This document shows positions 10,500-20,695 of a DNA stretch of 64,000 bases, one piece after another. The notes under the pieces were generated by a model, which made no database searches, had not been told where the DNA came from, and saw nothing but the letters and a program-made list of their open reading frames with translations. Position 1 is the stretch's first letter; each line of letters begins with the position of its first letter. The translations under genes and the position numbers were made by a program. Source of the DNA: Diploptera punctata (taxonomy: Eukaryota; Arthropoda; Insecta; Blattodea; Blaberidae); the NCBI GenBank assembly GCA_030220185.1, contig JASPKZ010009914.1, forward strand, positions 62,001 to 126,000, in the 5' to 3' direction.

Positions 10500-11085
10500 T
10501 AACACTGGTCAACATGATTTTTGTCTCATGAATACCAATAATTGTAGGCCTACTTGATGCAGTTTTTTTTCGTGTTTTTTCAAATATGTATTCGAAATTT
10601 CTCCATCACCCACAGTTTTTTTATTTTAATTTCAATTAATGGATTTAAATAATTCTTTTTTTTAATAAACCTAGATTTCTTCTCGGAAAATCTTGGCGCA
10701 GTGAGCGATGAGCACGGGGAACACTTTCATCAGGAGATTTCATCTATGGAAAAGAGATATCAAGGCAAATGGAATCCTAATATGCTGGCCGATTATTGTT
10801 GGACCATCAAGAGGGATGCTCCACAGCCGAAATATAACAGAAAATCGTAATTTCTTACTTTCTAGCTGAGTCCGAATGTTCGAATATTGTGTAGTTACGA
10901 ATGTAGAAAATATTAAAGTGTTTGAAATTAATAAATTCCTGTTCTCTCGGAAACATTGCGTGTTGGAGAAAAAACCGATACCATATTTGAATTCAGGAGA
11001 AAAAATACTATCAGAATCACATATTTTTTTTCTGAGACAAAAAAAAAAGTTGATTTTTTGTTGCTCGGTGTAATTATATATTTAT
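10500..11085 (+). repeat. Dispersed repeat O, copy 1, with a short coding exon
   Basis: About 590 bp match 33029-33620 in the same orientation, from ACACTGGTCAACATGATTT to TTGTTGCTC. The core carries a 54-codon frame (see 10686-10850). Flanks are AT-rich. No terminal repeats are evident, and the mode of dispersal is unknown. Confidence 0.75.
10686..10850 (+). pseudogene. Conserved C-terminal exon fragment within repeat O
   Basis: An open stretch of 54 codons ends at TAA. It contains ENLGAVSDEHGEHFHQEI, SMEKRYQGKWNPNMLADYCW and TIKRDAPQ. From memory, this is the C-terminal signature of a multicopy family of uncharacterised insect proteins; its function is not known to me. A pyrimidine run followed by CCTAG lies just upstream (10655-10673) and looks like a 3' splice site, so this may be a terminal exon. 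The other copy (33205-33366) has a frameshift and a Trp to Leu change. Confidence 0.6.
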
Positions 11086-11180
11086 AATTATTTTCTTTTA
11101 CTTATTCAGCTAAACATAAAAACACGCTACATTTATTTAGGTGCAGCAGCACACGCTGTTATTTAATATCTGTATGGCTC

Positions 11181-11695
11181 GTTAAACTGAAAATACCGTA
11201 TCATATATGAAAGTATTATTCTACCAGTTATATTATATGGATGCGAAACATAGACTCTTACTTTAAGGGAGGAAAGGAGATTACGAGTATTATTTGAGAA
11301 TAAAGTTCTTAGCAGACATTTTTGGACCAAAGAGTGTAGAACAGACAGGTGAATGGAGATGACACATAACAGTAAACTACATGGTTTTTATAGGAAGCCA
11401 GTTATAATAAGAACAGTTAAGTCTCGTAGACTGCGAAGGACAGGTCATGTGGGATGAATGGGAAATGAAAGACATGCATGGAAGGTTTTTGTAGGAAAAC
11501 CATAGATAAAAAGTCCAGTTGGTAGATCAAGAATGAGGTGGGAGAATAACATTAACTATGATTTTAGGGAAGTAGATTATAAGGGAATGATTGAAAAATA
11601 TTAACTCAGGATAGGGATATATGGAGAGCTTATGTCCGTGCGGCCATGAGCCTACGGGTTCGATAGTGCTAGTGAGTTAGTTAGTTAGTGTTAGT
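11181..11695 (+). mobile_element. LINE B, 5'-truncated, about 510 bp
   Basis: It starts in the segment after RT (GTTAAACTGAAAATA...TACCAGTTAT, from L-Y-G-C-E-T-W-T) and runs to the GTTAGTTAGTT end. Frameshifts and stops break the frame, for example in the segment matching RLRWAGHVARM. Confidence 0.85.
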
Positions 11696-11699
11696 TAGA

Positions 11700-12530
11700 T
11701 GGCGTTAGATATTTGGAGGCGGAAAAAGATTTGTTGAATTATGTCTGTCAATTCTTTCCAATATTGCATGCTGCAAAAATACACAGCTATTATTTCAAAA
11801 GATTATCTGCTGTTTCTTCTGGAATTCCTTTTTAAGAATTCATACACGGCATAAAAACATGAAGTATTCTATGTTATGGAATGTTTGATGTTCGCCTGCA
11901 AAAACTAACTTTTTTTTTCTTCAATTTATTCGCTATTCCGTGTATGCGTGTTTGCTGCTTTTCTCCCCAAAGATTGATCTCTTATATTTGATATGAATAC
12001 AAAATAATCTTGTCAATAGTCTTGACATGCAGAATTTGTGAACGTGAGTGTATTCACGATGGAATAAATTCCACCGAATAAGAGAAATATGCTTGGAATC
12101 CTTGCAATTTCCATCTCCCTGTGTCTCCTGTGCTTCTTTTTTTTACGTCATCTAAGTTTTGCTTGCTCCAGTTTTATGCCAGGAATAAATGTCTTGCTTG
12201 CTACTATTCTTGTATGTTGTTTCAAGAAAATGTCTTTACACAACCTAATCTAGATAAATTGTTATAATTCTAAAGCTCTGCGTGACGGTATAAGGATGAG
12301 TGGAAAGCTGATTTTATACTTTAGACAATAAGACTTGGTCTTTTGTTCATGAGTCTTCATATCCAAATAGATATCTCTCATTCTGGTAAAATGAAATACA
12401 GAGGTAATAGTCGGTTGAAATCTCCACATTTCGTGAAGAATATAAATTATTGAATTCGTACCAGACAGCACAACTGTCGTAGATCAAATGGCTGTACATT
12501 TTTTTCTTGTGTCTTGTGTGATATAATTTT
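11700..12530. other. No recognised feature
   Basis: AT-rich sequence without tRNA boxes, terminal repeats or conserved coding blocks. The 69-codon minus frame at 12262-12471 is not recognised. Confidence 0.4.
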
Positions 12531-12819
12531 TATAACCAACTAACCCACTCACTAGTGATATCGAACCCATAGCTTCATGGCCTCACGGACATAAGATCTC
12601 CATAGATCCCTATCCTGACCTAATGTTTTCTAATCATCCCCTGAATAATTCACTTCCCTCAAATCATGGTTAATGTTATTCTCCTACCTTAATTTTGGCC
12701 AATTTATTGATAGCTTTACTTTTGGTTTTCCTACAAGAAGTTTCCATTCCCCTTTTTCATTCTCCATTCGTTACATGCCCTGCTCATCACAGTCAACGAA
12801 AGTTATACTGTTCTTAATA

Positions 12820-13550
12820 CAGGCTGTTCCAAAATTATGAACGGAGTTTCGAAGTTATTTAATTTCCCTCACATGATATATATATAAGAACAAACGTTAC
12901 ATGGGATTAAAGAGAAACTATTCGAGTTTTCATAACATACTTTTATAAGTGTTCGATGTGAGCACCTTTCGTCACAAGGCACACATCAAGCCGATTGTCG
13001 AATTCCTCCCAAACCTTGGTCGGTATAACAATCCTTCTTCCCAAGACTGGAAGGTCGACGGGAAATGGTGGTACGTACACATGGTCCTTCACATACCCTC
13101 ACAGGAATAAATCACAAAGTGTGAGATCGGAGACCGTGGAGGTATGGAAATTAATCATGTCATCCGGACCGACGCGTCATTTGGTGTTCGTTGACGTCCT
13201 GGACTTTTCCTTTTACAGATACATCCCGTTGTTTCTAACTGTTTATACCATCGACGGATAATTTTATCTGTCTGAGGATAAATTCCAAATTGCCGTCGGA
13301 AAGCTCGCTGCACTCCAATAATGGAATCAGACCTCGCAAATTGCAACACACAGAATGACTTCTGTACACGAATCGCCATTTTCACAAATTTAACGCTGAC
13401 GTCGTAATAATGACGAGAAACAAATTATTGCATACAGAATATGAAACTTTGACAGTTTTTCTTTCATTATAGCAAATAATCACGCAAGCAATTTCGTTTG
13501 TACAGCTATACCAACTACTTAAAACCCCGACCATCATTTTAGAACGCGGT
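12820..13550 (-). mobile_element. Deletion derivative of a DUF4817-type transposon
   Basis: The ends are imperfect inverted repeats: CAGGCTGTTCCAAAATTATG on the left, and ACCGCGTTCTAAAATGATGG from the right end on the minus strand. TA flanks each end (12818-12819 and 13551-13552), as in Tc1/mariner-like elements. Inside are an N-terminal helix-turn-helix region (13155-13385) and, directly next to it, the C-terminal end of the transposase with WEEFDNRLDVCLVTKGAHIE (near 12960-13015). The catalytic middle is missing, so this is a non-autonomous internal deletion of 731 bp. Confidence 0.75.
13155..13385 (-). pseudogene. Transposase N-terminal helix-turn-helix (DUF4817-like)
   Basis: The 76-codon frame contains FCVLQFARSDSIIGVQRAFR, then RQFGIYPQTDKIIRRWYKQL and ETTGCICKRKSPGRQRT. 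This is the DNA-binding region found at the start of a large family of insect DDE transposases (assignment by motif recall). It is cut off by the internal deletion of the element, so no catalytic domain follows. Confidence 0.7.
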
Positions 13551-13903
13551 TACATCTGGTTTCTTTTAAAGATCATTCCTGTCTTCTCAATTCGCCTCTC
13601 TGTTCATCTCTCTTTCATTCATAAATTTTCCTAAGAGCTTTATTTTCAAATACGATCTAAGAACATATATCACAGTCTAGTAATTAAGTTCCATACCGTT
13701 CACGTAGGAAACATATCATTATGTCATTGCGTTAGATGAAAGATTGAAACTTTTCCCCTCACTGGTTGACTTGCGCATCCGTGATCTAGTACCACATTCT
13801 CTTCTCGATTAATTTGAAATATCCCTAATTTAACTTGATCACGTTATGAAATTTGTGGACAAAAGCCAGGAGTGGCTTTATTGCAAGATTAAATTAGATT
13901 AGA

Positions 13904-14525
13904 TACGAGTTCGTGCCCCTCCATGGTATCTTTACCTTGTCGTGGTGGAGTGGCTTGCGTACTATGCCGGTGGTAGCATTGCTTGCTGATAGGGTTACCC
14001 ATGCCGGACTGGTCGAAGGTGATAAGCCAGACGAAAAAAGTACATTGGTCGAAAGAGTGACAATCTTTCACCGTAAAAATACTTAAACCCATAAAAAATA
14101 ATAAATAATTTAAAGATAAAGGCAAGAAACTCTTCCACGCTAGATATATCAGTTTATCATAATGGTAGTCAAGAAATGCGGACATGCGTTCAACTAGGGT
14201 TAGATTTTCCGGAGATCAAATAGTCCCCCATTCTCCAGGCGGGGACTATTTCAGGGAACCCATGTCAAAGGCTCAAATGTAGGGACATGTTCCTAGGAAC
14301 GTGGAATGTTAGGACTTTATACATTAGCGGGGCGCTAGAGGTATTAACCCGTGAATTAGATAAATCACCCTTGGATATAGTCGCTTTACAGATTTGAGGG
14401 AAGTAGATTATACAGAGGATGATTGGAAAACATTGGCTCAGGATAGGGATATATGGAGAGCTTATGTCCGTGCGGCCATGAACCTACGGGTTCCATAGTG
14501 CGAGTGAGTTAGTTTTACGGGTTCG
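13904..14525 (+). mobile_element. LINE B, both ends present, interior deleted
   Basis: The B 5' end (TATCTTTACCTTGTCGTGG, also at 19082) is followed by a 5' UTR and the start of the endonuclease. At about 14391 it jumps straight to the last 120 bp of B. TACGAGTTCG at 13904-13913 and TACGGGTTCG at 14516-14525 are a plausible 10-bp TSD with one mismatch. A complete B element should be several kilobases, so nearly all coding DNA is gone. Confidence 0.72.
14287..14397 (+). pseudogene. LINE B endonuclease start, cut after 35 codons
   Basis: From an ATG the frame reads MFLGTWNVRTLYISGALEVL, then TRELDKSPLDIVALQ, and stops. The T-W-N-V-R block and the D-I-V-A-L-Q block are the first two conserved segments of AP-like endonucleases. 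The stop is created by the junction with the 3' end of the element. Confidence 0.75.
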
Positions 14526-14606
14526 GGTTTTTAAGGCCCTAAATATAAGGGCTAATTGTTCGTCAACGGGCGGACTGCAGGAATCAGACGGAACAGATTT
14601 GGTTAT

Positions 14607-14673
14607 GATATACATTGTTTCAATAGGGACTGTCCACATCGTACATATATGCCCAGTCCCTATTGAAACAGTG
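14607..14673. repeat. Short hairpin
   Basis: TTTCAATAGGGACTG and its complement CAGTCCCTATTGAAA are separated by about 20 bases. It abuts the GAT tail of the LINE at 14675. Confidence 0.8.
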
Positions 14674-14674
14674 T

Positions 14675-14890
14675 AGGTCTATCATCATCATCATTAGCAT
14701 AACAAAAGTGAGTGGGTCAGAATTTTTGTCCAGGCTTCTCTACCTCTTGCAACCGTCCACCAATTCTTGAGTTTTAAAGATTTGACATTTTGTAATACTC
14801 CACCCAACCATCTCAAATTCGATCTTTCGGCTCTCCGTCTTCCTTCTGGCTTACCATCTATAATTCTTCTAACTACTTAATTTTTGGTCA
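14675..14890 (-). mobile_element. LINE tail, family P
   Basis: On the minus strand one frame reads IDGKPEGRRRAERSNLRWLG, then KNWWTVARGREAWTKIL, followed closely by a stop and a GAT tail. This is the C-terminal signature of another endonuclease/RT LINE. Only about 215 bp remain. Confidence 0.7.
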
Positions 14891-15710
14891 TCCTCTGCGT
14901 CATAAAATAAAATAAGTTAAAATATACCTTATTAGGTAAAATCCGTCGTCCTCAACTTATAAAATATGTATGCTTTATGCCCATCCGTCCCATCTTCAGC
15001 AGGTCACTCTTCGCTACAACATCCAGTATGATGGTTGATGCTGCTGGTCCTAATGTGGTGTTGTCGTGACTAAACTCTGCGTATGTGATATCCATCTTAG
15101 ATGTTTACTTTAATATATGTAATGATATCTGATGATTTTCACAACTCATATAATTTCCTGTTATATCTCATTCCCCACTCTCCATATACCTTAATAGGTC
15201 AATATATTCTTCGAGTATCTTTATTTGAAAAACATCCAATCGAGATTTGTCATGTTCAGTCAGAACTCAGGTTCACTCACGTAAGTGAGCACTGGTTTAG
15301 TGTAGGCCTGTATCATAACCAAATCCGATGCGTGCCGTCCGTCCAATGACGAACAATGTGTGCTTACCTGAACTCGGCAAACTTATTTCAGGTTCATTGC
15401 ATCACGCATGCTTACTTTATGGAATGAATGTGGTGAAATCTACCCTACGGTGATATGTAGACAGTTATAATGTTCCTGATTCTACATACATCAAGCATAA
15501 ACATTTATTACTCATTTCGCCATTTTTTGGGCTGGGTCCAAGGTCTTGAGGAGGGGCTACAAACCTATATTTCGCCTTATTCTGTCTTAAGTTGAAACAC
15601 AGGCTCGGAATCATAGGGAATTGTGTCCCATTAGATCACCACAACCATACAATTATAAAATGGTTTGCTAAACCAGACTATTTTTACACGCTTTATATTA
15701 GCTTGACCTG

Positions 15711-15712
<2 letters not shown>

Positions 15713-15793
<81 letters not shown>
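15713..15793. repeat. TCTA microsatellite
   Basis: About 20 perfect TCTA units lead directly into the 166-bp tandem array. A short remnant of the same pair (TGACCTGTATCTATCTATC) recurs at 16088-16108. Confidence 0.95.
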
Positions 15794-16605
15794 GTAACTG
15801 AATCTTTCAACGCGATTTTCACCCACTTAAAATCGTTGGATCGACTTGAAACTTTGTATACTTTTAGAGGACCCGTGACAATACAATAATTTCATATTTA
15901 TTTTGTAAAATCCTGGCCATAATCATCAGAAAATCAAAAAAAAGTGTTTTTGTATCAATGTAACGGAATCTTTCAACGCGATTTTCACCCACTTAGAAAC
16001 ATTGGATCGACTTGAAACTTTGTATACTTGTAGAGGACCCGTGACAATACAATAATTTCATATTTATTACACGCTTTATATTAGTTTGACCTGTATCTAT
16101 CTATCTATGTAACGGAATATTTCAACGCGATTTTCACCCACTTAAAATCATCGGATCGACTTGAAACGTTGTATACTTGTAGAGAACCCGTGACAATACA
16201 ATAATTTCATATTTATTTTCTAAAATCCTGGCCATAATCATCAGAAAATAAATAAAAAGTGTTTTTGTATAAATGTAACGGAATCTTTCAACGCGATTTT
16301 CACCCACTTAGAAGCATTGGATAGACTTGAAACTTTGTATACTTGTAGAGGACCCGTGACAATACAATAATTTCATATTTATTTTCTAAAATTTTGGCCA
16401 TAATCATCAGAAAATCAAAAAACGTGTTTTTGTATCAATGTAACGGAATCTTTCAACGCGATTTTCACCCACTTAGAAACATTGGATCGTCTTGAAACTT
16501 TGTATACGTGTAGAGGACCCGTGACAATACAATAATTTCATATTTTGTTTCAAAAATCCTGGCCAGAATCATCCGAAAATCAAAAAAATCAAAACTGGTA
16601 TAATA
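15794..16605. repeat. Tandem array, five units of about 166 bp
   Basis: Units begin with GTAAC(G/T)GAATCTTTCAACGC at 15794, 15960, 16109, 16275 and 16440. Spacings are 166, 149, 166 and 165. Each contains TCACCCACTTA, CGACTTGAAAC, GAGGACCCGTGACAATAC and CCTGGCCATAATCATC. The second unit is a hybrid: it ends early and picks up TACACGCTTTATATTAG and TCTATC, which also precede unit 1. Confidence 0.9.
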
Positions 16606-16635
16606 GGTTGCGGACTTGTCGAGTTTTTAGTCAAT

Positions 16636-16729
16636 CGTTGTAAAAGCTCAGTTGGTAGAGCAGTGAACTCTTAGTGGTATATAATTTCAGTAATCCATAC
16701 GTCGCTGGTTCAAATCCGGCTGGGAGGGT
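16636..16729 (+). pseudogene. tRNA-Tyr-like pseudogene with intron-like insert
   Basis: AGCTCAGTTGGTAGAGCAGT is a perfect D-arm/A box. ATCCATACGTCGCTGGTTCA continues to AATCCGG, the 3' half of an animal tRNA-Tyr. Between the halves lie about 18 extra bases (16673-16691) where tRNA-Tyr genes carry an intron. The anticodon loop is altered (CTCTTA, not CTGTA) and the 5' acceptor side does not pair with the 3' side. It is therefore a pseudogene or SINE head, not a working gene. Confidence 0.65.
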
Positions 16730-16834
16730 TTTTTTATAGAAGAGTATTACTTTTAGCTCATACTACAATAGTATCGAATTTAAAGATATTTACATTTTTA
16801 TCTTATTCTGTAAAATATTAAAACTAAAAAATAA

Positions 16835-17313
16835 AAAATAAATAATAGTTTTAAAAAACTAAAAGAACACGCTTGATTAGAAAACTAAAAAATGTAAAAT
16901 AATTTTAATTTCCAGTACGCTTGGGATAAAATAAAGTGCTCAACAAAAAAAAATGATCTCCAACACATATAGAATAAAATTAGAGTTATCGACAAAAAGA
17001 AAATAATTTTACCATCAAAAGCGTGGGGTGATTTTTATGATTTTTACATTTTCTTCTTAGAGAGCTTACTTTCGCCAATATCTGTTTATCATCAAATATA
17101 TTAATTGATATAGAGCACCCCACGCTTTTGATGGTAAAATTATTTTCTTTTTGTTGATAACTCTAATTTTATTCTATATGTGTTGGAGATCATTTTTTTT
17201 TGTTGACCATTTTATTTTATCCCAAGCGTACTAGAAATTAAAATTATTTTTCATTTTTTAGTTTTCTAATCAAGCGTGTTCTTTTAGTTTTTTTAAAACC
17301 ATTATTTATTTTA
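16835..17313. repeat. Large foldback, about 197-bp arms
   Basis: The left arm (16835-17030) is repeated as its reverse complement at 17116-17313, with an 85-bp loop. Landmarks: CCATCAAAAGCGTGGGGTG at the loop side, ATGATCTCCAACACATATAG in mid-arm, and AAGAACACGCTTGATTAG near the outside. Only scattered mismatches are seen. No ORF is present. It behaves like a foldback or MITE. Confidence 0.9.
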
Positions 17314-17639
17314 ATAATAACATGAGGTGAAAGGTAACATGAAATGAATAAATGGAGAATAAATAACATGACGGGTAGAGGGAAGAGTAGTGGAGAGTGT
17401 TGGTGGGATAAAATTCAGAAAACGGGAGAACTCCGAGAAAGTGCCGAAAAAACCCGATGTAACCCAACACCATATTGAATAGAGAAGAAGTGGATTTGCA
17501 TTTATTTGCTAAATATGCAAGAATCCTTTAATAATTTATTCATTACTGTTATAGATAATTTATTAATTAAAATATTATAGTAAGAAATTAAAATTACAGT
17601 AATGTATAAGGCCTACAAAATAAAAAATTAACTTCCCTA

Positions 17640-18075
17640 ACTCTGACAACTACAGATAGAACAGCAACAACAACTGAAGAGTTAAAAAAAATTAAATGCA
17701 CGTTACCATAATTGTATGAATAATTGTAATAATCTGAAATGTACGCACATTATATTTAAATAAAGAGAAGCCTGGATGCCCTCCCAATATAGAGTCATCC
17801 GAAAGCCAAACTTGGCAAGATCCCGCGTGATCGACTATTCTGATTGAGCTTTTAAGCGGTTTCCCTCAATCCAAAGTGCAAATGCTGGAATAGACCCCCA
17901 AAAGGTCCGCTTCTGACTTCACTCTGCTAATTAACTTCAAATTTGAATTCAACATTTAAACCGGGGCTAATGTATTTTACAGGAACCCGGGGTTCTACCG
18001 ATTAGGGAGGATCAAAATGGATCGCTCACCGCCAACACTTGAGTGATGGCCGCAGAGCTTTCCATCTATCCATCA
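17640..18075 (+). repeat. Dispersed repeat N, copy 1
   Basis: About 430 bp match 53645-54112 in opposite orientation. Landmarks: GGATGCCCTCCCAATATAGA, CTTGGCAAGATCCCGCGTGA, CATTTAAACCGGGGCTAATG and GCGGTGA on the complement near 18035. No coding capacity or tRNA head was seen; the class is unknown. Confidence 0.75.
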
Positions 18076-18245
18076 TCTTTTCACTGTTCAATTTTAAATC
18101 CACACCACTTAAAATAGGCTATAATTTACTTATAAAATGTATAAATAAACTTACACCTATTCGTATTAAACTTTAAAAAATGGATAAATAATAACAAAAT
18201 TAAAGTAAAGTTTTAAATTCGAATTATTTCACATAAAAGTATCCC

Positions 18246-18565
18246 TGGTGGCTCCGTGGCGCAAGCGGTTAGACGCTCACCGCTGGGGTCCCGAGATCGA
18301 GTCTCGGTCACTCCATGTGGGTTTCATGGTGGACGAAACGGAGCTTGGTAGGTTTTTCTCGGGGTTTTCTCCCGTTTTCCCCTGCCACAATTTCATTCCA
18401 CCATTTCTCCATACTCATCTCATTGATTTCGTTCCTTTTCATTCATCCGCCCACGTGACGATGCATCAGGATTGATCGGCCGACACCCTTATCGTTCACA
18501 GACCTCTAAAATATAGGGTCTTCATCTCATCTCGACCCGACCTGAGTTGGACACGAGTTGAGGAT
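18246..18565 (+). mobile_element. tRNA-derived SINE, family I, copy 1
   Basis: The head has A box TGGCGCAAGCGGTTAGACGC and B box GATCGAGTCTCGG. The body has GTGGACGAAACGGAGCTTGG and TTTTCTCCCGTTTTCCCCTG, and ends GACACGAGTTGAGGATATTT followed by ATTT repeats. A second copy is at 42437-42775. Confidence 0.85.
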
Positions 18566-18592
18566 ATTTATTTATTTTTTATTTAAAAGTAC

Positions 18593-18690
18593 CCCTACGG
18601 TACCGCCTGGATTTGAAACTGCGATCCCAGTCAGGGCAGCCGCGCGCGCTAGCCACACTGCCACCGAGACAGCTTATTGCAGGGAGGATG
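18593..18690 (-). mobile_element. tRNA-like fragment
   Basis: On the minus strand GTGTGGCTAGCGCGCGCGG resembles an A box and AGTTTCAAATCCAGG a B box, about 40 bases apart. It follows directly after SINE I. Too diverged for a functional tRNA. Confidence 0.45.
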
Positions 18691-19054
18691 ACCCACTTGT
18701 AACCAATATATCTAGGAACATGTCGTACTGCAGGGTCAGTCACTCCCGCAAGGGGACTATGTGTTAAAGGGAATGTTAGAATCTTGTTATACTCCTGCTT
18801 GCATCTCCTCTAACTGGAGGAGGAAACTTAATAGAACATCATGACGAATTATGGCCAAGCTTCTAAGTATACACTGAATTGCGTCCTATCTTCAAGCAAA
18901 TGTATTGCCTTAATCAGTGGCGTTACAGGGAATTAGCTTCATTGTTTCCTGAAATAGTCAGTGAATGTGAAAGTACCTACTTACTCTTTTACAAGATAAT
19001 TAATAGGTTGAAGTTTAATTACGTTTACTGCAGTATAAATATAATTTAAAGGCG

Positions 19055-20367
19055 TAATTCCCTTCATAGTCCCTTCAGTGTATCTTTACCTTGTCTTGGT
19101 GGAGTGGCTTACGTGCTTAAATGGCCCCAAGAACTATGCCGGCAGTAGTATTGTCCCATGCCGGACAGGTCGAAGGCGATAAGCCTTGGTTGAAAGAGTA
19201 ACGATCTTTTAATGGGGGGGGGTGATGGCTGAAATTTTCGACATTTTCGGTTAAATTTATATTAAAAAATACTACGTGCCTTAAAGTATAAGTTGGCGAA
19301 GTTTGTGTCCTATGGCGCTTGTAAGTCTCCCTAATGACAGTAGGAGGGCATGTATGCTACATTCTAATTTAACTTCATGCAAACTTTCAAATTTTCTTTT
19401 CCACACTTTTATTTTCATTGCATTTTAATACGTTCATATCAAAATAGCATTGACAAATTTAATGATAGAAACACGACATTTTCACTGCATGTGCCACACA
19501 CTATGGCTAACAATTCTATGCATGGATTTTGAAACAACGTTGATAGGTTTTTAAATAAAAAATAAAATGTGTGTAGTAATTTTAAAAAAATCATATACAG
19601 AGGATATATATATATGTTTTTCTTCCTTTATTATAATGATATAGAAAAGTTAATGCATAGTGTTGTTCTAAATACGTCAGTGGTCGTGTAGAAAAAAAAT
19701 TAAAAAAAATACTAAGAAATTATGGGACTTATTAAACATTTTAATATGCAAATTTTTAAATGGATTTCTTCAATAACTCAAAACCCTTTAAGCCTATAAG
19801 GATGAAACTTTAATATAATATTACCTATTATGGCATGAATGTGTGTACACAAAATCAAGTATGTAGCTTAACAAACGTAGAAAGTAGAAAGAAATTGCCC
19901 CGACCCCCCCCTTAACGTAGAAATACAATTGTCAAGAAACACGAATATGGGTTCCACTGGGTCAAAATTCCCGGAGGTAAAATAGTTCACCATTGTCTTC
20001 TCAGAGTGGGGAATATTTAAGAAAATCTATGCCAAATTCATAAACACAACAGTTTTATTTATAGGAAACCAGGTATAATAAAAACAGTTAAGTTTCGCAG
20101 ACTGCGATGAGCAGGATATTAGGCACGAATGGGAATGAAAGAGAGGGCATGGAAGCTTCATGTAGAAATCCAGAGGGAAAATTCCCACTTGGTAGACCAA
20201 GAATGAGAGGGGAGAATAACATTAACCATGATTCGAGGGAAATAGATTATACAGGGAATGATTGGAAAACATTAGTTCAGAATGAGATATATGGAAAGCT
20301 CATCTCCGCGCGGCCATGAACCTATGGGTTCGATAGTGCAAGTAAGTTAGTTAATTCCCTTCATAGT
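19055..20367 (+). mobile_element. LINE B with 16-bp TSD, interior deleted, carrying a TTAA element
   Basis: TAATTCCCTTCATAGT is present at 19055-19070 and 20352-20367. Between them are the B 5' end (from about 19082), a 5' UTR interrupted by the 699-bp element at 19213-19911, and then a jump near 20050 to the C-terminal coding end and GTTAGTT terminus. Without the insertion the copy is about 580 bp. Its deletion joint differs from that of the copy at 13904. Confidence 0.85.
19209..19915. mobile_element. 699-bp non-autonomous element at TTAA, G-run termini
   Basis: TTAA at 19209-19212 and 19912-19915 flanks an element beginning TGGGGGGGGGTGATGGC. Its right end on the complement reads GGGGGGGGTCGGGGCAA. 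The B paralogue at 14050-14090 lacks it: GACAATCTTTCACCGTAAAA there matches the join ATCTTT-TTAA-CGTAGAAATAC here. That confirms a TTAA-targeted insertion. No reading frame of note is inside. TTAA targeting is typical of piggyBac-like transposons, but no transposase links it to them. Confidence 0.8.
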
Positions 20368-20670
20368 TCTGTGTCGTAGCCAAGAGCATCAAGCTTTGCG
20401 ACAGGACTTGCGCTGGTTCAAATCCCCATTGAAGTAAGACATTTTGTAATGAAATTTCGTCCGTTATGGGACCGGTGCTCACCTAGCATCGTGAGAAATT
20501 TGGGTAGCTACAATAAGTAAGGTTCAAAGTTGAAAAAAAAAAATTACTTGCGACCCGACATACTGATCGTTGTTCTCCTCTGTACTGGCATAATGATCTT
20601 CCACCTCTGTGACTAACACATGTCCACTTCTGTCATTGACAAGTTGCTGTGTGGCCAGCAGCCGGATTAT
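20367..20670 (+). mobile_element. SINE A copy
   Basis: GTGTCGTAGCCAAGAGC leads to the B box GGTTCAAATCCCC and then to the family A body, ending GGCCAGCAGCCGGAT. The head is decayed. Confidence 0.8.
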
Positions 20671-20695
20671 CATTGACTCCTATATTAAGCAAGAA

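Larger units (their letters stand above)
12535..13668 (-). mobile_element. LINE B fragment split by a DNA transposon
   Basis: Bases 12535-12819 are the B terminus on the minus strand. The next B segment resumes at 13553 with TCTGG, TTCGCCTCTCTGTTCATCTC and TTTCCTAAGAGCTTTATT. The two halves are collinear with intact copies such as 41951-42379, so one insertion separated them. Confidence 0.8.

Noticed and set aside
15794..16605. Regularly spaced repeats as a CRISPR array
   Set aside because: Units are about 166 bp with no spacers, in an insect-like sequence; this is a minisatellite.
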